A DNA stretch of 64,000 bases from Anabaena minutissima FACHB-250 (GCF_014697125.1 NZ_JACJRG010000001.1:248001-312000), one strand, 5' to 3'; counted from the first letter of the stretch, positions 35,312 to 47,297 are shown. Made by a program: numbers and translations. The notes: a model not told the origin generated them from the sequence alone.

Positions 35312-35983
35312 ATGCTCAAAGGCTTTCTTGACTTATTTCTGCAATCTAACTGTCCTTTGTGTCAACGTTCTACATCTGGTGTGTTTTGTGAAAACTGCAC
35401 CAGACAGTTACAAAAATGTCATCATCAACAGCCGCAAGCTTTGTGGAAACAGCCAATACCTGTATTTAGTTGGGGGATGTATGGTGGGGTGATCAAACGT
35501 GCGATCGCTGTGATGAAATATGATCATCAACCCCAAATTGCTCGTCCTTTGGGACAATGGCTAGGGGAAACTTGGTTATTACATTCCCTTAATCAAGAGC
35601 AACAAATTGTAGTCGTACCAATTCCCATGCACGCCAGTAAGCAAAAACAACGGGGTTACAATCAAGCGGCCTTAATTGCCCAAAGCTTTTGTCAAACGAC
35701 TGGATTAAAATTGAAAGTAAATGGCTTGACAAGAGTGCGCGAGACTGAAGCGCAGTTTGGTTTATCGGGAGATGATAGAGAAAAAAACTTGGCTGAAGCT
35801 TTTGCTATTGGGTCAGATTTTCTCAAGTTCCACCCCAAAGCGTCAGTATTGTTAGTGGATGACATTTACACGACTGGCGCGACTGCAAAGTCTGCTGTGC
35901 AAACATTGTGTCAATCTGGAATCAAAGTCTTAGGGTTAGCCGCAGTTGCTACTGCTGTCAAAGACAAATATATCAAAAATTAA
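35312..35983 (+). CDS. comF: ComF-family phosphoribosyltransferase-like protein
   Basis: 223 residues. The N-terminal zinc site has CPLCQRSTSGVFCENC (CxxC...CxxC), and the C-terminal type I phosphoribosyltransferase fold has VLLVDDIYTTGATAKSAV, the PRPP-binding loop, near 188-205, and HASKQKQRGYNQAALIAQ near 110. ComF proteins take part in DNA uptake by transformable bacteria. Function in this organism is inferred from the family; the adjacent GNAT gene gives no further clue. Confidence 0.9.
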   Translation: MLKGFLDLFLQSNCPLCQRSTSGVFCENCTRQLQKCHHQQPQALWKQPIPVFSWGMYGGVIKRAIAVMKYDHQPQIARPLGQWLGETWLLHSLNQEQQIVVVPIPMHASKQKQRGYNQAALIAQSFCQTTGLKLKVNGLTRVRETEAQFGLSGDDREKNLAEAFAIGSDFLKFHPKASVLLVDDIYTTGATAKSAVQTLCQSGIKVLGLAAVATAVKDKYIKN

Positions 35984-36052
35984 TGGGCAAGCTATCTCTG
36001 AGAAATCTATAATTAACCAAATTACCCTGTTATTTTGGGAACATCGCCTACT

Positions 36053-36514
36053 ATGCTCAGTCGAGATATTATTAAAAATTTCAGTAGAATCATCATATTT
36101 CCCGCGACATTATTTGTACTTGGTATCACTACAACAGCAACTTTGGCTCAAAACAATAAGTTGTACAGTCCAATTATGTTGACTGATTTTAAAGAAATTA
36201 GTGATACGCTCTCAGAAAAAGATATTCCCACCGGTCAGGGTGGATTTGCTCGTGATTATGCAGTGAAGTTGAATAAAGGTGATAACTTAGCAGTTGATTT
36301 AACTTCTGAAAGTTTTGATAGTATTATTACACTGCTAGCACCCGATGGTTCGACATTAGCAGAAAATGATGATGGCCCTGATGGTACTAGTAATTCTCTA
36401 CTGTTTACCCGCATTAACGAAACAGGGACTTTTATTATTCGTGTCCGCTCTTTTGGAGAAACTGGAGTTGGGGCTTTTAAATTGAAGGTGACGAAGTTGC
36501 AACCGATGAAATAG
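36053..36514 (+). CDS. Exported protein with a PPC (bacterial pre-peptidase C-terminal) domain
   Basis: 153 residues from the ATG at 36053; a TTG 18 nt upstream would add six. A signal peptide covers about 1-31 (IIFPATLFVLGITTTATLAQ). The remainder is one PPC-like beta-sandwich: YAVKLNKGDNLAVDLTSESFD, SIITLLAPDGSTLAENDDGPDG, and FIIRVRSFGETGVGAFKLKV. It is secreted and stands alone, with no peptidase domain, so it may bind a ligand or another protein. Its stop codon abuts an STRR block. Confidence 0.82.
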   Translation: MLSRDIIKNFSRIIIFPATLFVLGITTTATLAQNNKLYSPIMLTDFKEISDTLSEKDIPTGQGGFARDYAVKLNKGDNLAVDLTSESFDSIITLLAPDGSTLAENDDGPDGTSNSLLFTRINETGTFIIRVRSFGETGVGAFKLKVTKLQPMK

Positions 36515-36641
36515 AGTGCTGAGTGCTGAGTGCTGAGTGCTGAGTGCTGTTAGCAGTAGCGGGGCGTTTAGCCCGTGCTGAGTGGTGAGTAATGAGTGGT
36601 GTTAGCGGTAGCGCGGCGTTTAGCCGGTGCTGAGTAATTAA
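36513..36641. repeat. STRR block with two embedded 25-bp copies
   Basis: GAGTGCT heptamers are interrupted twice by a 25-bp unit beginning GTTAGC and ending TTTAGCC, at 36549-36573 and 36601-36625 (period 52 bp, two base differences). The inserts look like a small mobile or slipped unit within the heptamer array. Confidence 0.8.
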
Positions 36642-36705
36642 GTAGAAACACAAAATTGCATTTTCTTTACGCATAACACGTCTCTACTTAATTACGAATT
36701 ACGAA

Positions 36706-37479
36706 TTACATAGTAGCTAAAACACAAAGAAATAAAGCCTCAGTCCACTCGACGACTGCGCCGTAGGTGTCGCCTGTGTGTCCGCCTAATTTGTGGTTGA
36801 ACCAAGCACTCGTGAGAATAGCGATCGCACTCCCTGCTATCATCATTACTACTGGTATAACTAACCTGTGTCCATCTAGCAGCCAAACTAAGCCACTGAT
36901 AGCTAACATTAACAACAGTCCCGGTAGTAAATCTCGATAGGAACGGATAGCTTGTTTGTGTAATGCACCTTTACCGGTGGGTTTTAAGTAGGGATAGCGG
37001 AGAATTGCTAGCTGTTGTCCCCAGCGTCCCCAGCAGCAAGCAGCCATTAACAGCAGCCAACGGTTGTCTGTAATATCTACCAAGGCACTCGTTTTTAATA
37101 ATATTAAGGCGATCGCTACCATTGCACCAAATGCACCTGTAGCACTATCCGCCATTACTTCCAGTCGTCGTTCTGGATTACCCACAGCCAAACCATCGGC
37201 CGTATCCATCGCTCCATCTAAGTGTAGTCCGCCAGTTATGCCCATCCAAACAATGACTATCAAAGCACTACAAGTCAGCAATGGCATACCCAGATAATTC
37301 ATCCCTGCATCAAGTAATCCTAAAATTCCGCCAATCAACAATCCCACAAAAGGCGCAAAATGTGCTACTTCGTGAAACTCTAAATCCTTGATGTAAGGCA
37401 AGGGAATAGTAGTATAAAATATCAGACTTGCCAATAATTTAAATAATATTTTTCTCCACCACTGGAATAGTCTGAGCAT
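36706..37479 (-). CDS. cobS: Adenosylcobinamide-GDP ribazoletransferase (cobalamin synthase)
   Basis: Joins adenosylcobinamide-GDP and alpha-ribazole in the last steps of B12-type coenzyme synthesis, at the membrane. 257 residues with several hydrophobic segments and the acidic motif [14 protein letters not shown] near 83-96, which binds metal, with PYLKPTGKG near 155 and [12 protein letters not shown] near 232-243. These are the hallmark motifs of CobS/CobV. No cobalamin riboswitch was recognised upstream. Confidence 0.95.
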   Translation of the reverse strand: MLRLFQWWRKILFKLLASLIFYTTIPLPYIKDLEFHEVAHFAPFVGLLIGGILGLLDAGMNYLGMPLLTCSALIVIVWMGITGGLHLDGAMDTADGLAVGNPERRLEVMADSATGAFGAMVAIALILLKTSALVDITDNRWLLLMAACCWGRWGQQLAILRYPYLKPTGKGALHKQAIRSYRDLLPGLLLMLAISGLVWLLDGHRLVIPVVMMIAGSAIAILTSAWFNHKLGGHTGDTYGAVVEWTEALFLCVLATM

Positions 37480-37623
37480 ATTTATCTTGGTATAAGAGGA
37501 TGGTTAAAAAGTATTGGGCGAATATAATTCGCTACACAAACTAAGTCCGAATGGTGCGCGGACTAATGAAAAATCAAGGGTTTTGTTTGTGTAGCGGCGA
37601 CTTTCAGTCGCCAGGTTACAAAA
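37480..37623. repeat. Perfect 12-bp inverted repeat upstream of cobS
   Basis: CGCTACACAAAC at 37530-37541 pairs with its complement at 37585-37596, with a nested GTCCG/CGGAC hairpin at about 37544-37562 and a separate GGCGACT/AGTCGCC hairpin at about 37596-37612. It fills the gap between argS and cobS (both minus). Confidence 0.7.
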
Positions 37624-39390
37624 TTACATCCTCTCCAGCACTTGAATCCCCAGCAAAGCTAACCCTAGTTTCAAGGTTCTAGCCGTCAAATCACACAAAA
37701 CCAAACGGGATGTCCGCAGTGGTTCTTCTGCGCTCAATACTTGTACCCCCTGATTGCGGTCATAAAACACATTAAACTTTTTACTCAGTTCGTAAAGATA
37801 TTCACATAACCGATTAGGTTGCAAATCTTGCTCTACAGTGCTAACCACTTCACCTAGTTGCAATAAGAATTTAGCCAGTGCAAATTCTGTTTCATGCTGC
37901 AATATGACTTTGGCATTATCTCCCAACTCTGCAAAGTTAATCTCACCCTTGCGGCTAATCCCTTGAATCCGGGCATAAGCATACAACATATAGGGTGCAG
38001 TATTACCTTTGAGATCCAGCATTTTATCGTAGCTGAAAATGTAGTTACTAGTACGGTTTTGGCTTAAGTCAGCGTATTTCACCGCACTAATACCAACTAC
38101 CGCAGCAACTTTATTAATGAATTCATCGGTTTCTTCTCGTTGTTCTTCTTTTAATCTAGCTTCCAAGTCTCTATGAGAGCGAGAAATTGCTTCATCTAAC
38201 AAATCCCGCAACCTGACAGTATCGCCAGAACGGGTTTTAAATTTCTTCCCATCTTCACCTAATACCAAACCGAAAGGAACGTGAACCAGTTCCACATCAT
38301 CAGGAATCCATCCGGCTTTACGCGCTACTTGAAAAAATTGGGTAAAGTGGTTGGCTTGTCCTGCATCGGTAACATAAATTATCCGTTTGGCTTCATCTTG
38401 TTGAATCCGGTAACGTAGTGCAGCTAAATCTGTTGTGGCGTAGTTATAACCACCATCAGATTTCTGCACAATCAAGGGTAAAGGTTCACCTTCTCTATTA
38501 GTAAAGCCATCCAAGAAAACACATTTTGCACCTTGATTTTCTACTAATAACCCAGATTTCTCTAATTCTTCTACAATTGTTGGTAGTAAGGGATTGTAAA
38601 AAGATTCGCCGCGTTCAGTTACTTTGACATTTAGCAAGTCATAAATTACTTGAAACTCTTGGCGTGATTGTTCACATAATAATTTCCAAGCATGGAGAGT
38701 ATCTTCTGCACCTGCTTGTAATCTGACAACTTCCTGGCGTGCTGTTTCTTGGAAGACTTCATCTGCATCAAATCGCTGTTTGGCTTTGCGGTAAAAACTG
38801 ACTAAATCACCTATATTTAGCGCATTTGCAGTGGTTAAGGCTTCTGGGTAGACTTCCCGCAGGTAAGTAATTAACATCCCAAATTGCGTACCCCAATCAC
38901 CCACATGATTTAACCGCAATACATCATGTCCGCGAAATTCGAGAATACGGGCGATGGAATCACCGATGATGGTAGAACGCAAGTGTCCGACGTGCATTTC
39001 TTTGGCTATGTTCGGACTGGAAAAATCGACGATTTCCCGTTGTGGGTGTTTAGCTGTGGGAACGCCTAGTCTGGTATCTGCATGAATAGCGTGAAGTTGG
39101 GCTTCTAGGTAGGCGGTTTTGAGTTTGAGATTGATAAAACCAGGCCCCGCAATTTCTGGAGTTTCACAGATTGCACAGACATCTAATTTTTCTACAATAG
39201 CAGAGGCGATCGCTCTTGGTTGCTGTCCTAATTTCTTACTCAGCGACAACGCAACGTTGGCTTGATAATCACCAAATTTAGGATTGCTAGCAGCAACTAA
39301 AATCGGATCTACTCCAGCGTACTCATCCCCAAAAGCAGCGACCAAAGCCTGCTCAAGTTTTACCTTTAGTTGTTCTTGTGTAGCATTCAT
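37624..39390 (-). CDS. argS: Arginyl-tRNA synthetase
   Basis: Class I synthetase that charges tRNA-Arg. 588 residues. The HIGH-equivalent motif [20 protein letters not shown] is at about 123-142, and [12 protein letters not shown] near 390 corresponds to the KMSKS region. The N-terminal domain is the ArgRS-specific tRNA-binding domain, and a DALR-type anticodon-binding domain occupies the C-terminal 130 residues (ending [11 protein letters not shown]). The ATG at 39390 fits the family start. Confidence 0.97.
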   Translation of the reverse strand: MNATQEQLKVKLEQALVAAFGDEYAGVDPILVAASNPKFGDYQANVALSLSKKLGQQPRAIASAIVEKLDVCAICETPEIAGPGFINLKLKTAYLEAQLHAIHADTRLGVPTAKHPQREIVDFSSPNIAKEMHVGHLRSTIIGDSIARILEFRGHDVLRLNHVGDWGTQFGMLITYLREVYPEALTTANALNIGDLVSFYRKAKQRFDADEVFQETARQEVVRLQAGAEDTLHAWKLLCEQSRQEFQVIYDLLNVKVTERGESFYNPLLPTIVEELEKSGLLVENQGAKCVFLDGFTNREGEPLPLIVQKSDGGYNYATTDLAALRYRIQQDEAKRIIYVTDAGQANHFTQFFQVARKAGWIPDDVELVHVPFGLVLGEDGKKFKTRSGDTVRLRDLLDEAISRSHRDLEARLKEEQREETDEFINKVAAVVGISAVKYADLSQNRTSNYIFSYDKMLDLKGNTAPYMLYAYARIQGISRKGEINFAELGDNAKVILQHETEFALAKFLLQLGEVVSTVEQDLQPNRLCEYLYELSKKFNVFYDRNQGVQVLSAEEPLRTSRLVLCDLTARTLKLGLALLGIQVLERM

Positions 39391-39905
39391 ATATAAATTT
39401 TATCTGTTTGAGGGGGCTATAGGCTGCTTGTTGATTGGAGATTCTCCAAGGCTTGATTATTTCATTCTATTGACATACTCCCCCGTTTAGAAAACGGGGG
39501 ATTCCAAGAATCGCTTCTTGGGTTTCCTCTTTCCCCGACTCAGCTTACTAGCTGACTTTTCACGTTATGTGGAAAAGCTAACGTGAAACCTAAACCCCTA
39601 ACCCCCTTCCCTACTGGGGAAGGGGGAATATGTAGAGACATGGTATACAACGTCTCTACTCTACAGTTGTAGGGGGAGAGGTACTCTAGCGAGTTCGCTC
39701 TTAGCGTTCTCGTAGAGTAGCCGCTCCGCGTCTTTGGAGAGGGTTTTTCCACCAGATCCCGTGAAAAGTCAGGGCTTACTAGGAGGGATTTCTCCACCCA
39801 AGCAGAGGTTGATATCTCCAGAGGCGTAACTATTATAGGACTTACGCACTGGTTGTGAACCAATGAGCATTGGTGATGAGTTGAATTTGAGCAAGATTAA
39901 ATTTT
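39391..39905. mobile_element. Intergenic mosaic of dispersed repeats with an IS200/IS605-like end
   Basis: No gene. Two adjacent hairpins, a CCCCCGTTT/AAACGGGGG stem at 39480-39500 and CCAAGAA/TTCTTGG at 39504-39521, follow a TTGACATACT stretch. This matches the end structures of IS200/IS605 (IS1341-type) elements. A GAAGGGGG/CCCCTTCC-like element (39592-39630), a TAGAGAC...GTCTCTA hairpin (about 39634-39658) and GC-rich fragments to about 39760 follow. No transposase frame is present, so only decayed ends remain. Confidence 0.6.
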
Positions 39906-41324
39906 TTAATTAGTATTTGTCATGCGTTTAAATACTAAATCAGATATTTTGGGGAAAATTTTCCAGTCGTAGGCATAAGCACGATCCTCAGCAAAGACAA
40001 CTAGAATATAAGTAGCTCCATCTCTTGTGGCTATATATGCAGCTTCTTGACGAGATGCAGAAGTCCAGCCTGCTTTACCACCAAAGTAAACATCTGTGGG
40101 TAAAGACTCACTGAAATATCCCCTGACTGGGTTAAACACATTAGGATCTTGCTGTTCTCTTTTCTCAATTCTTGTCTCAGCATCTATTGATAGCCAGTTA
40201 GCCATTTTTTCACTGTAAAGTGGGGATATAGCCTGAGAACTGTAAATTTCATACAAAATCCTAGCTGCTTGCTGTGTTGTAATTTTATTTCTAATTGGGT
40301 CTTTTGGGTCGCCTCGCATTCTTAGATCAGCACCTTGGGGTTCATAGATTTTTTTATCAGTTATAGGATAAGTTTTCTGATTAATATTAATTTTGTTATA
40401 GCCAGCTTTTTGAAAGAAAATGTTTAACTGATTGCGTTTTTTTAGCCAATTTTGATAATTTTCTTCTTTTAAGTCTTTTGTGAATTCAGTTTGAGTAACT
40501 GCATCTATAACTGTACTAGCAGCATTATTATCAGACTTTTTAACCATTGCATCTATATATGGCGTAAATGCTATCTCATCAGCCCTACCATTTTGAATTT
40601 GACCATATAAATACACCATCCAGAACATTTTAATTACACTGGCAGGAAACCTCGGCTTCTCTTGTTGATATTGTGCATATTCACCAGTTTTTACATCAAT
40701 TAATGTAATTGATAATGGTTTTTTTGGTAGTCCTTGAGAAACAGCTAGATTAACAGCAGCATCAACTGTAGATTGCAGAGTTTTACTTTTGCGAAAGTTG
40801 GGAGGAGTTTGAACGTTATATACTATTTCTGATAATTCTGAATTTACTAATGCTTTTGGAGGCAAAATAACAGGATTAGATTTATTTTGAGGAATAGGTG
40901 TTAAATTTGGTGCAGGTGGAAATGATGTTGTTGATTTGGGTGAAGTTACAGCTTTATCTGTAGTTTGTTTAGATGGATTGGAACTGGGTCGGCGCATTAA
41001 TGCAGAACCTATGAAGGTAATGAATACGACAACAACAGCTACTATGGCGGTAAACTGCAATTGAGACAATTTACCAGATTTTTTTTGATAAGGTAACACT
41101 CTTTTTTTTACCTGATATCGAGTTTTTATTTTTCCTTGTGGATAAGCTGATTTATCTGAAGGTGCAGAGGAAATATGTGTCTTTAGAGATTTTTGTGATA
41201 ATTGTTCTTCTAGTTGATTGATATATTCTTGCTGTTGGTTAATTACTTGATAAGCATGAGTTAAGTCTGCTTGCAATTCAGTAATTATTTGATTGCGTTG
41301 TTTGATGTGAGGGTTTTCAGGCAC
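39906..41324 (-). CDS. Membrane-anchored serine hydrolase of the class A beta-lactamase fold
   Basis: 472 residues. A coiled coil covers about 10-45, a polar basic region lies at 50-85, and one membrane segment is at about 88-106 (LQFTAIVAVVVVFITFIGSALM). A Ser/Thr/Pro-rich linker is followed by a periplasmic serine-hydrolase domain from about 190. Motif 1 is Ser229-x-x-Lys232 (PASVIKMF), motif 2 is Ser264-Asp-Asn, and motif 3 is KAG near 417 in place of KTG. It may act on peptidoglycan-related substrates rather than give resistance, as the anchor and coiled coil are unusual for a beta-lactamase. Confidence 0.82.
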   Translation of the reverse strand: MPENPHIKQRNQIITELQADLTHAYQVINQQQEYINQLEEQLSQKSLKTHISSAPSDKSAYPQGKIKTRYQVKKRVLPYQKKSGKLSQLQFTAIVAVVVVFITFIGSALMRRPSSNPSKQTTDKAVTSPKSTTSFPPAPNLTPIPQNKSNPVILPPKALVNSELSEIVYNVQTPPNFRKSKTLQSTVDAAVNLAVSQGLPKKPLSITLIDVKTGEYAQYQQEKPRFPASVIKMFWMVYLYGQIQNGRADEIAFTPYIDAMVKKSDNNAASTVIDAVTQTEFTKDLKEENYQNWLKKRNQLNIFFQKAGYNKININQKTYPITDKKIYEPQGADLRMRGDPKDPIRNKITTQQAARILYEIYSSQAISPLYSEKMANWLSIDAETRIEKREQQDPNVFNPVRGYFSESLPTDVYFGGKAGWTSASRQEAAYIATRDGATYILVVFAEDRAYAYDWKIFPKISDLVFKRMTNTN

Positions 41325-41354
41325 AAGCTCAACCTTCTTACAAGATAATATTAT

Positions 41355-41840
41355 TTATTCTTGAGGATTCTCTTCTGTTTTGTCTGGTATAAGGCTATAA
41401 ATATTTATTACAGTTGCAGCGACAAAAAGTAGAAACGCTAACCAAAATCCCAATCCGTAACTAACTAATATCAAACCTTGTCCTTCTCTGACGATGGAAT
41501 CATCAATTTTGGACTTGAGCATTAACAATAAAATAAAGCCAATTGCTCCAGAACCTGCTGGTGCGATCGCAGTTTTTTTGGCTTTCATAAAACTAGTTGC
41601 AAAGCCAATAATACTGGAAGCAATCGCCAGCATTGCTAAAGGCTCTCCTGGTATTTTTTGTTCTCTTTTTCCCACTCCTCCAAAGCTAGGTTGCTTAATA
41701 CTTGTACCTGTTGCTAACTGAATACCAGTTAAAGTCATAACTTCTTGTTGCTGACAGGAAAGTTTCGTGAACGGCAAAAAAAAGCAAATAAAAATCATGC
41801 CAAATAGTGCTGGTGAAATCTTTCTAGCTGTATTTTTCAT
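41355..41840 (-). CDS. Small polytopic membrane protein
   Basis: 161 residues with about four hydrophobic segments (about 10-27, 68-85, 90-107 and 120-145). It has no recognised domain; a loop after the first segment contains CQQQEVMTLTGIQLATG. It is placed between the serine-hydrolase and kinase genes, all on the minus strand with short gaps of 30 and 34 nt, so an operon of kinase, membrane protein and hydrolase is likely. Confidence 0.7.
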   Translation of the reverse strand: MKNTARKISPALFGMIFICFFLPFTKLSCQQQEVMTLTGIQLATGTSIKQPSFGGVGKREQKIPGEPLAMLAIASSIIGFATSFMKAKKTAIAPAGSGAIGFILLLMLKSKIDDSIVREGQGLILVSYGLGFWLAFLLFVAATVINIYSLIPDKTEENPQE

Positions 41841-41874
41841 TTATTTGCATCTAGTAATTGAAGGAGTATTAATT

Positions 41875-43521
<1,647 letters not shown>

Positions 43522-43680
43522 AATTATTAAATTATAATAATTAAAAAATATTCTAGCATAATTGAATACATCCACCTCCGAATATATACTTTTATAAATC
43601 AAAATAGATACTTTGTTAAAATTTGCTGAAAAACATATATTTAACTAGAAATCAAGAAAATTATACAAAACGTTTATTCT

Positions 43681-46047
43681 ATGAATACAAATAAAAACGG
43701 TGATATTCCTAACCCATATTTAAGCTTGGAAAAGCAAGGAAATATATTACACTTTGAACTCAATAAACAACAGCATATAATTGGGCGCGAACAATCAATG
43801 GCTGATCTAGTTGTCCCGGAAGATTGGCAAGTTGTAGGCCGATGTCAAGCCCTGCTATATAAAGATGGCAAAGACTACCGAATTTATGATGGGGATGGTC
43901 AAAAGCCTAGTACGAATGGACTGTATATCAATCGCATCCGCATCACTTCTGATTCTGGGCATTATCTAACACACGATACAGAAATAAGTATTGGTCAAGA
44001 TCCCCAAAATATGGTTGTGCTGAAATACTACAATCCAGCCAATCCGGTGATCAATCCTGCACCTAGTTATCAAGGGATCTCTCTGAAAAATAGGTCTGTT
44101 TTACTGGGACGCGATGGCGATTCTAGTTTACCTTTAGACGCGCCTACAGTTTCCCGTCGTCACGCCACCATTGATACTGATACTCAAGGACGCTACATTC
44201 TGCGTGATCACAGTACCAATGGGGTGTTTGTCAATGGACAACGAATTAACAGCAGTACCGTACTCATCCCAGGTGCGTTGATTCGTATTGGGCCATTTGC
44301 CTTGGTATTGCGTGGTGATGAATTACAATTTATCGATCAAGGTAATCAAATTCGTTTAGATGCTTGTGATTTGGTCATTCAAGATAAAGACAAGCGACGT
44401 TTGGATGATATATCTGTAGCCATTGAACCAGGACAGTTTGTAGCTTTGGTGGGTGGTAGCGGTGCGGGTAAGTCCACTTTGATGCGTACCCTCTTGGGAA
44501 TTGAGCAAACAACTCAAGGTGTAGTTTACCTCAATGGTGAAAATCTGCGAAATAATTTCCACCTTTACCGCACCCATATTGGTTATGTCCCACAGGACGA
44601 TATTATTCACCAAGAATTGACGGTGGAGGAAGTGCTGACTTACGCCGCTAAGTTACGACTACCACCAGATATTGATGTGGTAAATGTGGTAGAAAAGACC
44701 TTACAAGATGTGGAAATGTCCCACCGTCGTCAGGCTAAGGTGTCCCAACTGAGTGGGGGACAAAGGAAACGGGTAAGTATCGGCGTGGAATTATTAGCTG
44801 ATCCGAAGTTGTTTTTTTTAGATGAACCGACTTCAGGACTTGATCCGGGGTTGGATAAGAAGATGATGCAGTTACTGCGGAAATTAGCTGATCAAGGGCG
44901 GACGGTGGTTTTAGTGACTCACGCTACAGCTAATATTAAACTATGCGATCGCGTGGTCTTTCTCGGTCAAGGAGGAAGATTATGTTATTTTGGCCCTCCT
45001 GATGAATGTTTACAGTTTTTTGCTGTCAGAGATGATTTTGCTGATATTTATAATCAGCTAGAAAACCCCGAAAATGTCGTTGATCAGGCTACCAGATTTC
45101 ACCAATCCGATGATTATCGGTTTTATATTGAAAATCACCTCAGTCCTGGAAATCAAACGCCACAAACACATCTAGTTAATTCACAGGGTTCTGGAACTTC
45201 CTTTTGGGGACAGTTCCAGATTCTAGCGCAACGTTACTTGCAAATTCAAAAGCGCGATCGCGTTAACCTTGGTTTAGCACTGTTAACTGCACCCATCGGA
45301 ATTAGTTTAATGACTCTCGCCATCAGAGGTCAAGAACCCTTAGTATTAGGAGAACAACCCGATGCGACCCTTGCACCTTTAGCTTTGCGGGTGTTATTTA
45401 TCTTTACTTGTGCAGCATTATGGGTAGGACTTTCTAGTTCATTACAAGAAATAGTGAAAGAGTCAGCAATTTACCTGCGGGAACGGTTAGTTAATTTAGG
45501 TTTATTGGCTTATCTCAGTTCTAAAGTAGCGATTCTTTCGGGTTTAGCACTTCTGCAAACTTTATTGATAGCAACAATAATTTTGATTTGTTTTAAATCA
45601 CCACAGCCTGACCTAATCTCTTGGCAATTAGGACTAGTAATAACTACATTTTTAACACTTTTAACTAGTATTAGTCTAGGTTTACTAGTTTCATCCTTTG
45701 TCAAAAATATTAGTCAAGCTAATAGTGCTTTACCACTCCTATTGCTACCGCAAATTATTTTTTCTGGTGTTTTATTCAAAATAGAAGGTGCTGCTAGTAT
45801 AGTTTCTTGGTTAATGCTCAGTCGTTGGTCAGTGGGAGCTTATGGTACTTTAGTTAATCTGAATGCCCTAGTTCCTGCACCAATCATCCTAGGTAATGGT
45901 AGTACAGTTCCCCAACCATTTGAACCCACATCTATCTATGAAGCCACATGGTCTAATTTAAGTGTAAATTGGGGTGTTTTGTGCTTACATACAATCATTT
46001 ATTTGATGATGACATTTTACTTACAAAAGCGCAAAGATATTTTTTGA
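43681..46047 (+). CDS. FHA-domain ABC transporter (ABC-2 type, ATPase-permease fusion)
   Basis: 788 residues. Two FHA domains: about 20-95 (IIGREQSMADLVVPE) and about 140-205 (VLLGRDGDSSLPLDAPTVSRRH, then LRDHSTNGVFVNG). The ABC ATPase domain (about 225-430) has P-loop GGSGAGKST near 258-266, signature LSGGQRKR near 356 and Walker B LFFLDEPTSGLD near 377. The permease part (about 530-788) has about six membrane segments, G-subfamily (White/ABCG-like). FHA domains bind phospho-threonine, so kinase-controlled export is likely, with the divergent kinase 160 nt away as candidate partner. Substrate unknown. Confidence 0.9.
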   Translation: MNTNKNGDIPNPYLSLEKQGNILHFELNKQQHIIGREQSMADLVVPEDWQVVGRCQALLYKDGKDYRIYDGDGQKPSTNGLYINRIRITSDSGHYLTHDTEISIGQDPQNMVVLKYYNPANPVINPAPSYQGISLKNRSVLLGRDGDSSLPLDAPTVSRRHATIDTDTQGRYILRDHSTNGVFVNGQRINSSTVLIPGALIRIGPFALVLRGDELQFIDQGNQIRLDACDLVIQDKDKRRLDDISVAIEPGQFVALVGGSGAGKSTLMRTLLGIEQTTQGVVYLNGENLRNNFHLYRTHIGYVPQDDIIHQELTVEEVLTYAAKLRLPPDIDVVNVVEKTLQDVEMSHRRQAKVSQLSGGQRKRVSIGVELLADPKLFFLDEPTSGLDPGLDKKMMQLLRKLADQGRTVVLVTHATANIKLCDRVVFLGQGGRLCYFGPPDECLQFFAVRDDFADIYNQLENPENVVDQATRFHQSDDYRFYIENHLSPGNQTPQTHLVNSQGSGTSFWGQFQILAQRYLQIQKRDRVNLGLALLTAPIGISLMTLAIRGQEPLVLGEQPDATLAPLALRVLFIFTCAALWVGLSSSLQEIVKESAIYLRERLVNLGLLAYLSSKVAILSGLALLQTLLIATIILICFKSPQPDLISWQLGLVITTFLTLLTSISLGLLVSSFVKNISQANSALPLLLLPQIIFSGVLFKIEGAASIVSWLMLSRWSVGAYGTLVNLNALVPAPIILGNGSTVPQPFEPTSIYEATWSNLSVNWGVLCLHTIIYLMMTFYLQKRKDIF

Positions 46048-46055
46048 TTACCTGT

Positions 46056-47297
46056 TCACTCCATCGCTCGGATTTGCTGATTAGCTTCATTTTGCGCCCG
46101 TAACATTGCCTGCTTTAATGGTTGCTGCCCTAATAAAGCACTGATAAACTGGTTATCAAAATTGTTGACAATGGCGGCTGGATGTTTACCCACTTGTAAG
46201 GGTGTAGCGTAATTAACACCAGCCACTAAGGGCGATCGCAACACATCTTGGTCATATCCCAACTTCTCGGCGACTGATTGGCGTGTTGGTAAAGCTAACC
46301 CTTTTCCCGTCCATTTCTGCATCCCCGCTTTACCTGTGAGATAAGAAATTAATTCCCAAGCTTCAGCTTTATGTTTTGATTGCTTGCTCATCACGTAGGC
46401 AACTGTATAAACCATTGTGCCTTTTTTATTATTAATAGTTGGTACTTCTGCTGTAGCAAATTCTAATTTGGGAAAGGTTTCTTGCAGGTAAGGAATTGAC
46501 CAATTACCTTCAATCACCATTGCAACCTTACCCTGACCAAACATTTCACTACCTGAGTTTGTCCCCACGTCAGATTTTTGGGCTGAGGAACGGTCTTGAC
46601 GATACTGGTCGAGGACTAGCTGTAATCCCTGCAAAGCTTGCTGACTAGCAAATATAGCGTAACCGTTTGCGTCAATGACTTGTCCACCAAAAGCTTTAAT
46701 TTTATAAATCTGACGTGCTAATTCCGGCATTTCTCCAAAGCCGTATCTGTTGAGTTTACCTGTTAATTGCTTGGAGTAGGTGCGGAGTTCTTCCCAAGTA
46801 GTTGGCGGAGTGTTCAACCCAGCCGCCGCGAAGGCTTTTTTGTTATAAAACAGTGCCAAGGTGGAATAGTCTTTGGGAAGACCGTAAATATAGTTTTGAT
46901 ATTTAAAGCTGTTTAATAAAGTTGGTTCAAAGTCTGCGAGGTCAAATTTGGGTGTGATGTAATTATTCAAAGGTTCTAAGACATTTTGACTCATCAAAAA
47001 AGGAGCTTCCAGCGCATCCAGATAAAAAACATCAGGCGCAGCTTCCCCAACTAAGCGGGTTTTAATCACATCCATGTATTGGTCAGGAATTACCTCATAT
47101 TTGACCTTAATTTGGGGATGTTCGGCTGCAAAGTCTTGCAGAACTTGTTTTAATAATCTTTGCTCTACAGGCGAACCTCCCCAACCACTGAGTTTGATGG
47201 TGACATGGTTGGGTTTGGGTAGATTATGACAACTAATAATAGTAATGGCGATCGCTATTACTATTCCCCAAAACCGCCAAAAGCTTTTTTTCATCAC
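46056..47297 (-). CDS. ABC transporter solute-binding lipoprotein (sugar type)
   Basis: 413 residues of the MalE/UgpB family. A lipoprotein signal ends in ITIISC (Cys23 is the likely lipidated residue). The mature part is the two-lobed periplasmic binding fold, with VKYEVIPDQYMDVIKTRLVG, DVFYLDAL, GLPKDYSTLALFYNKKAF and TAYVMSKQ-like strands (here TVAYVMSKQ). It should deliver a sugar or glycerol-3-phosphate-like compound to an ABC importer, but no permease or ATPase gene is adjacent. It is convergent with the FHA-ABC gene, separated by 8 nt. Confidence 0.9.
   Translation of the reverse strand: MMKKSFWRFWGIVIAIAITIISCHNLPKPNHVTIKLSGWGGSPVEQRLLKQVLQDFAAEHPQIKVKYEVIPDQYMDVIKTRLVGEAAPDVFYLDALEAPFLMSQNVLEPLNNYITPKFDLADFEPTLLNSFKYQNYIYGLPKDYSTLALFYNKKAFAAAGLNTPPTTWEELRTYSKQLTGKLNRYGFGEMPELARQIYKIKAFGGQVIDANGYAIFASQQALQGLQLVLDQYRQDRSSAQKSDVGTNSGSEMFGQGKVAMVIEGNWSIPYLQETFPKLEFATAEVPTINNKKGTMVYTVAYVMSKQSKHKAEAWELISYLTGKAGMQKWTGKGLALPTRQSVAEKLGYDQDVLRSPLVAGVNYATPLQVGKHPAAIVNNFDNQFISALLGQQPLKQAMLRAQNEANQQIRAME

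Noticed and set aside
39540..39863. A 107-residue minus-strand frame downstream of argS
   Set aside because: Falls in a mosaic of dispersed repeats; no protein family character.
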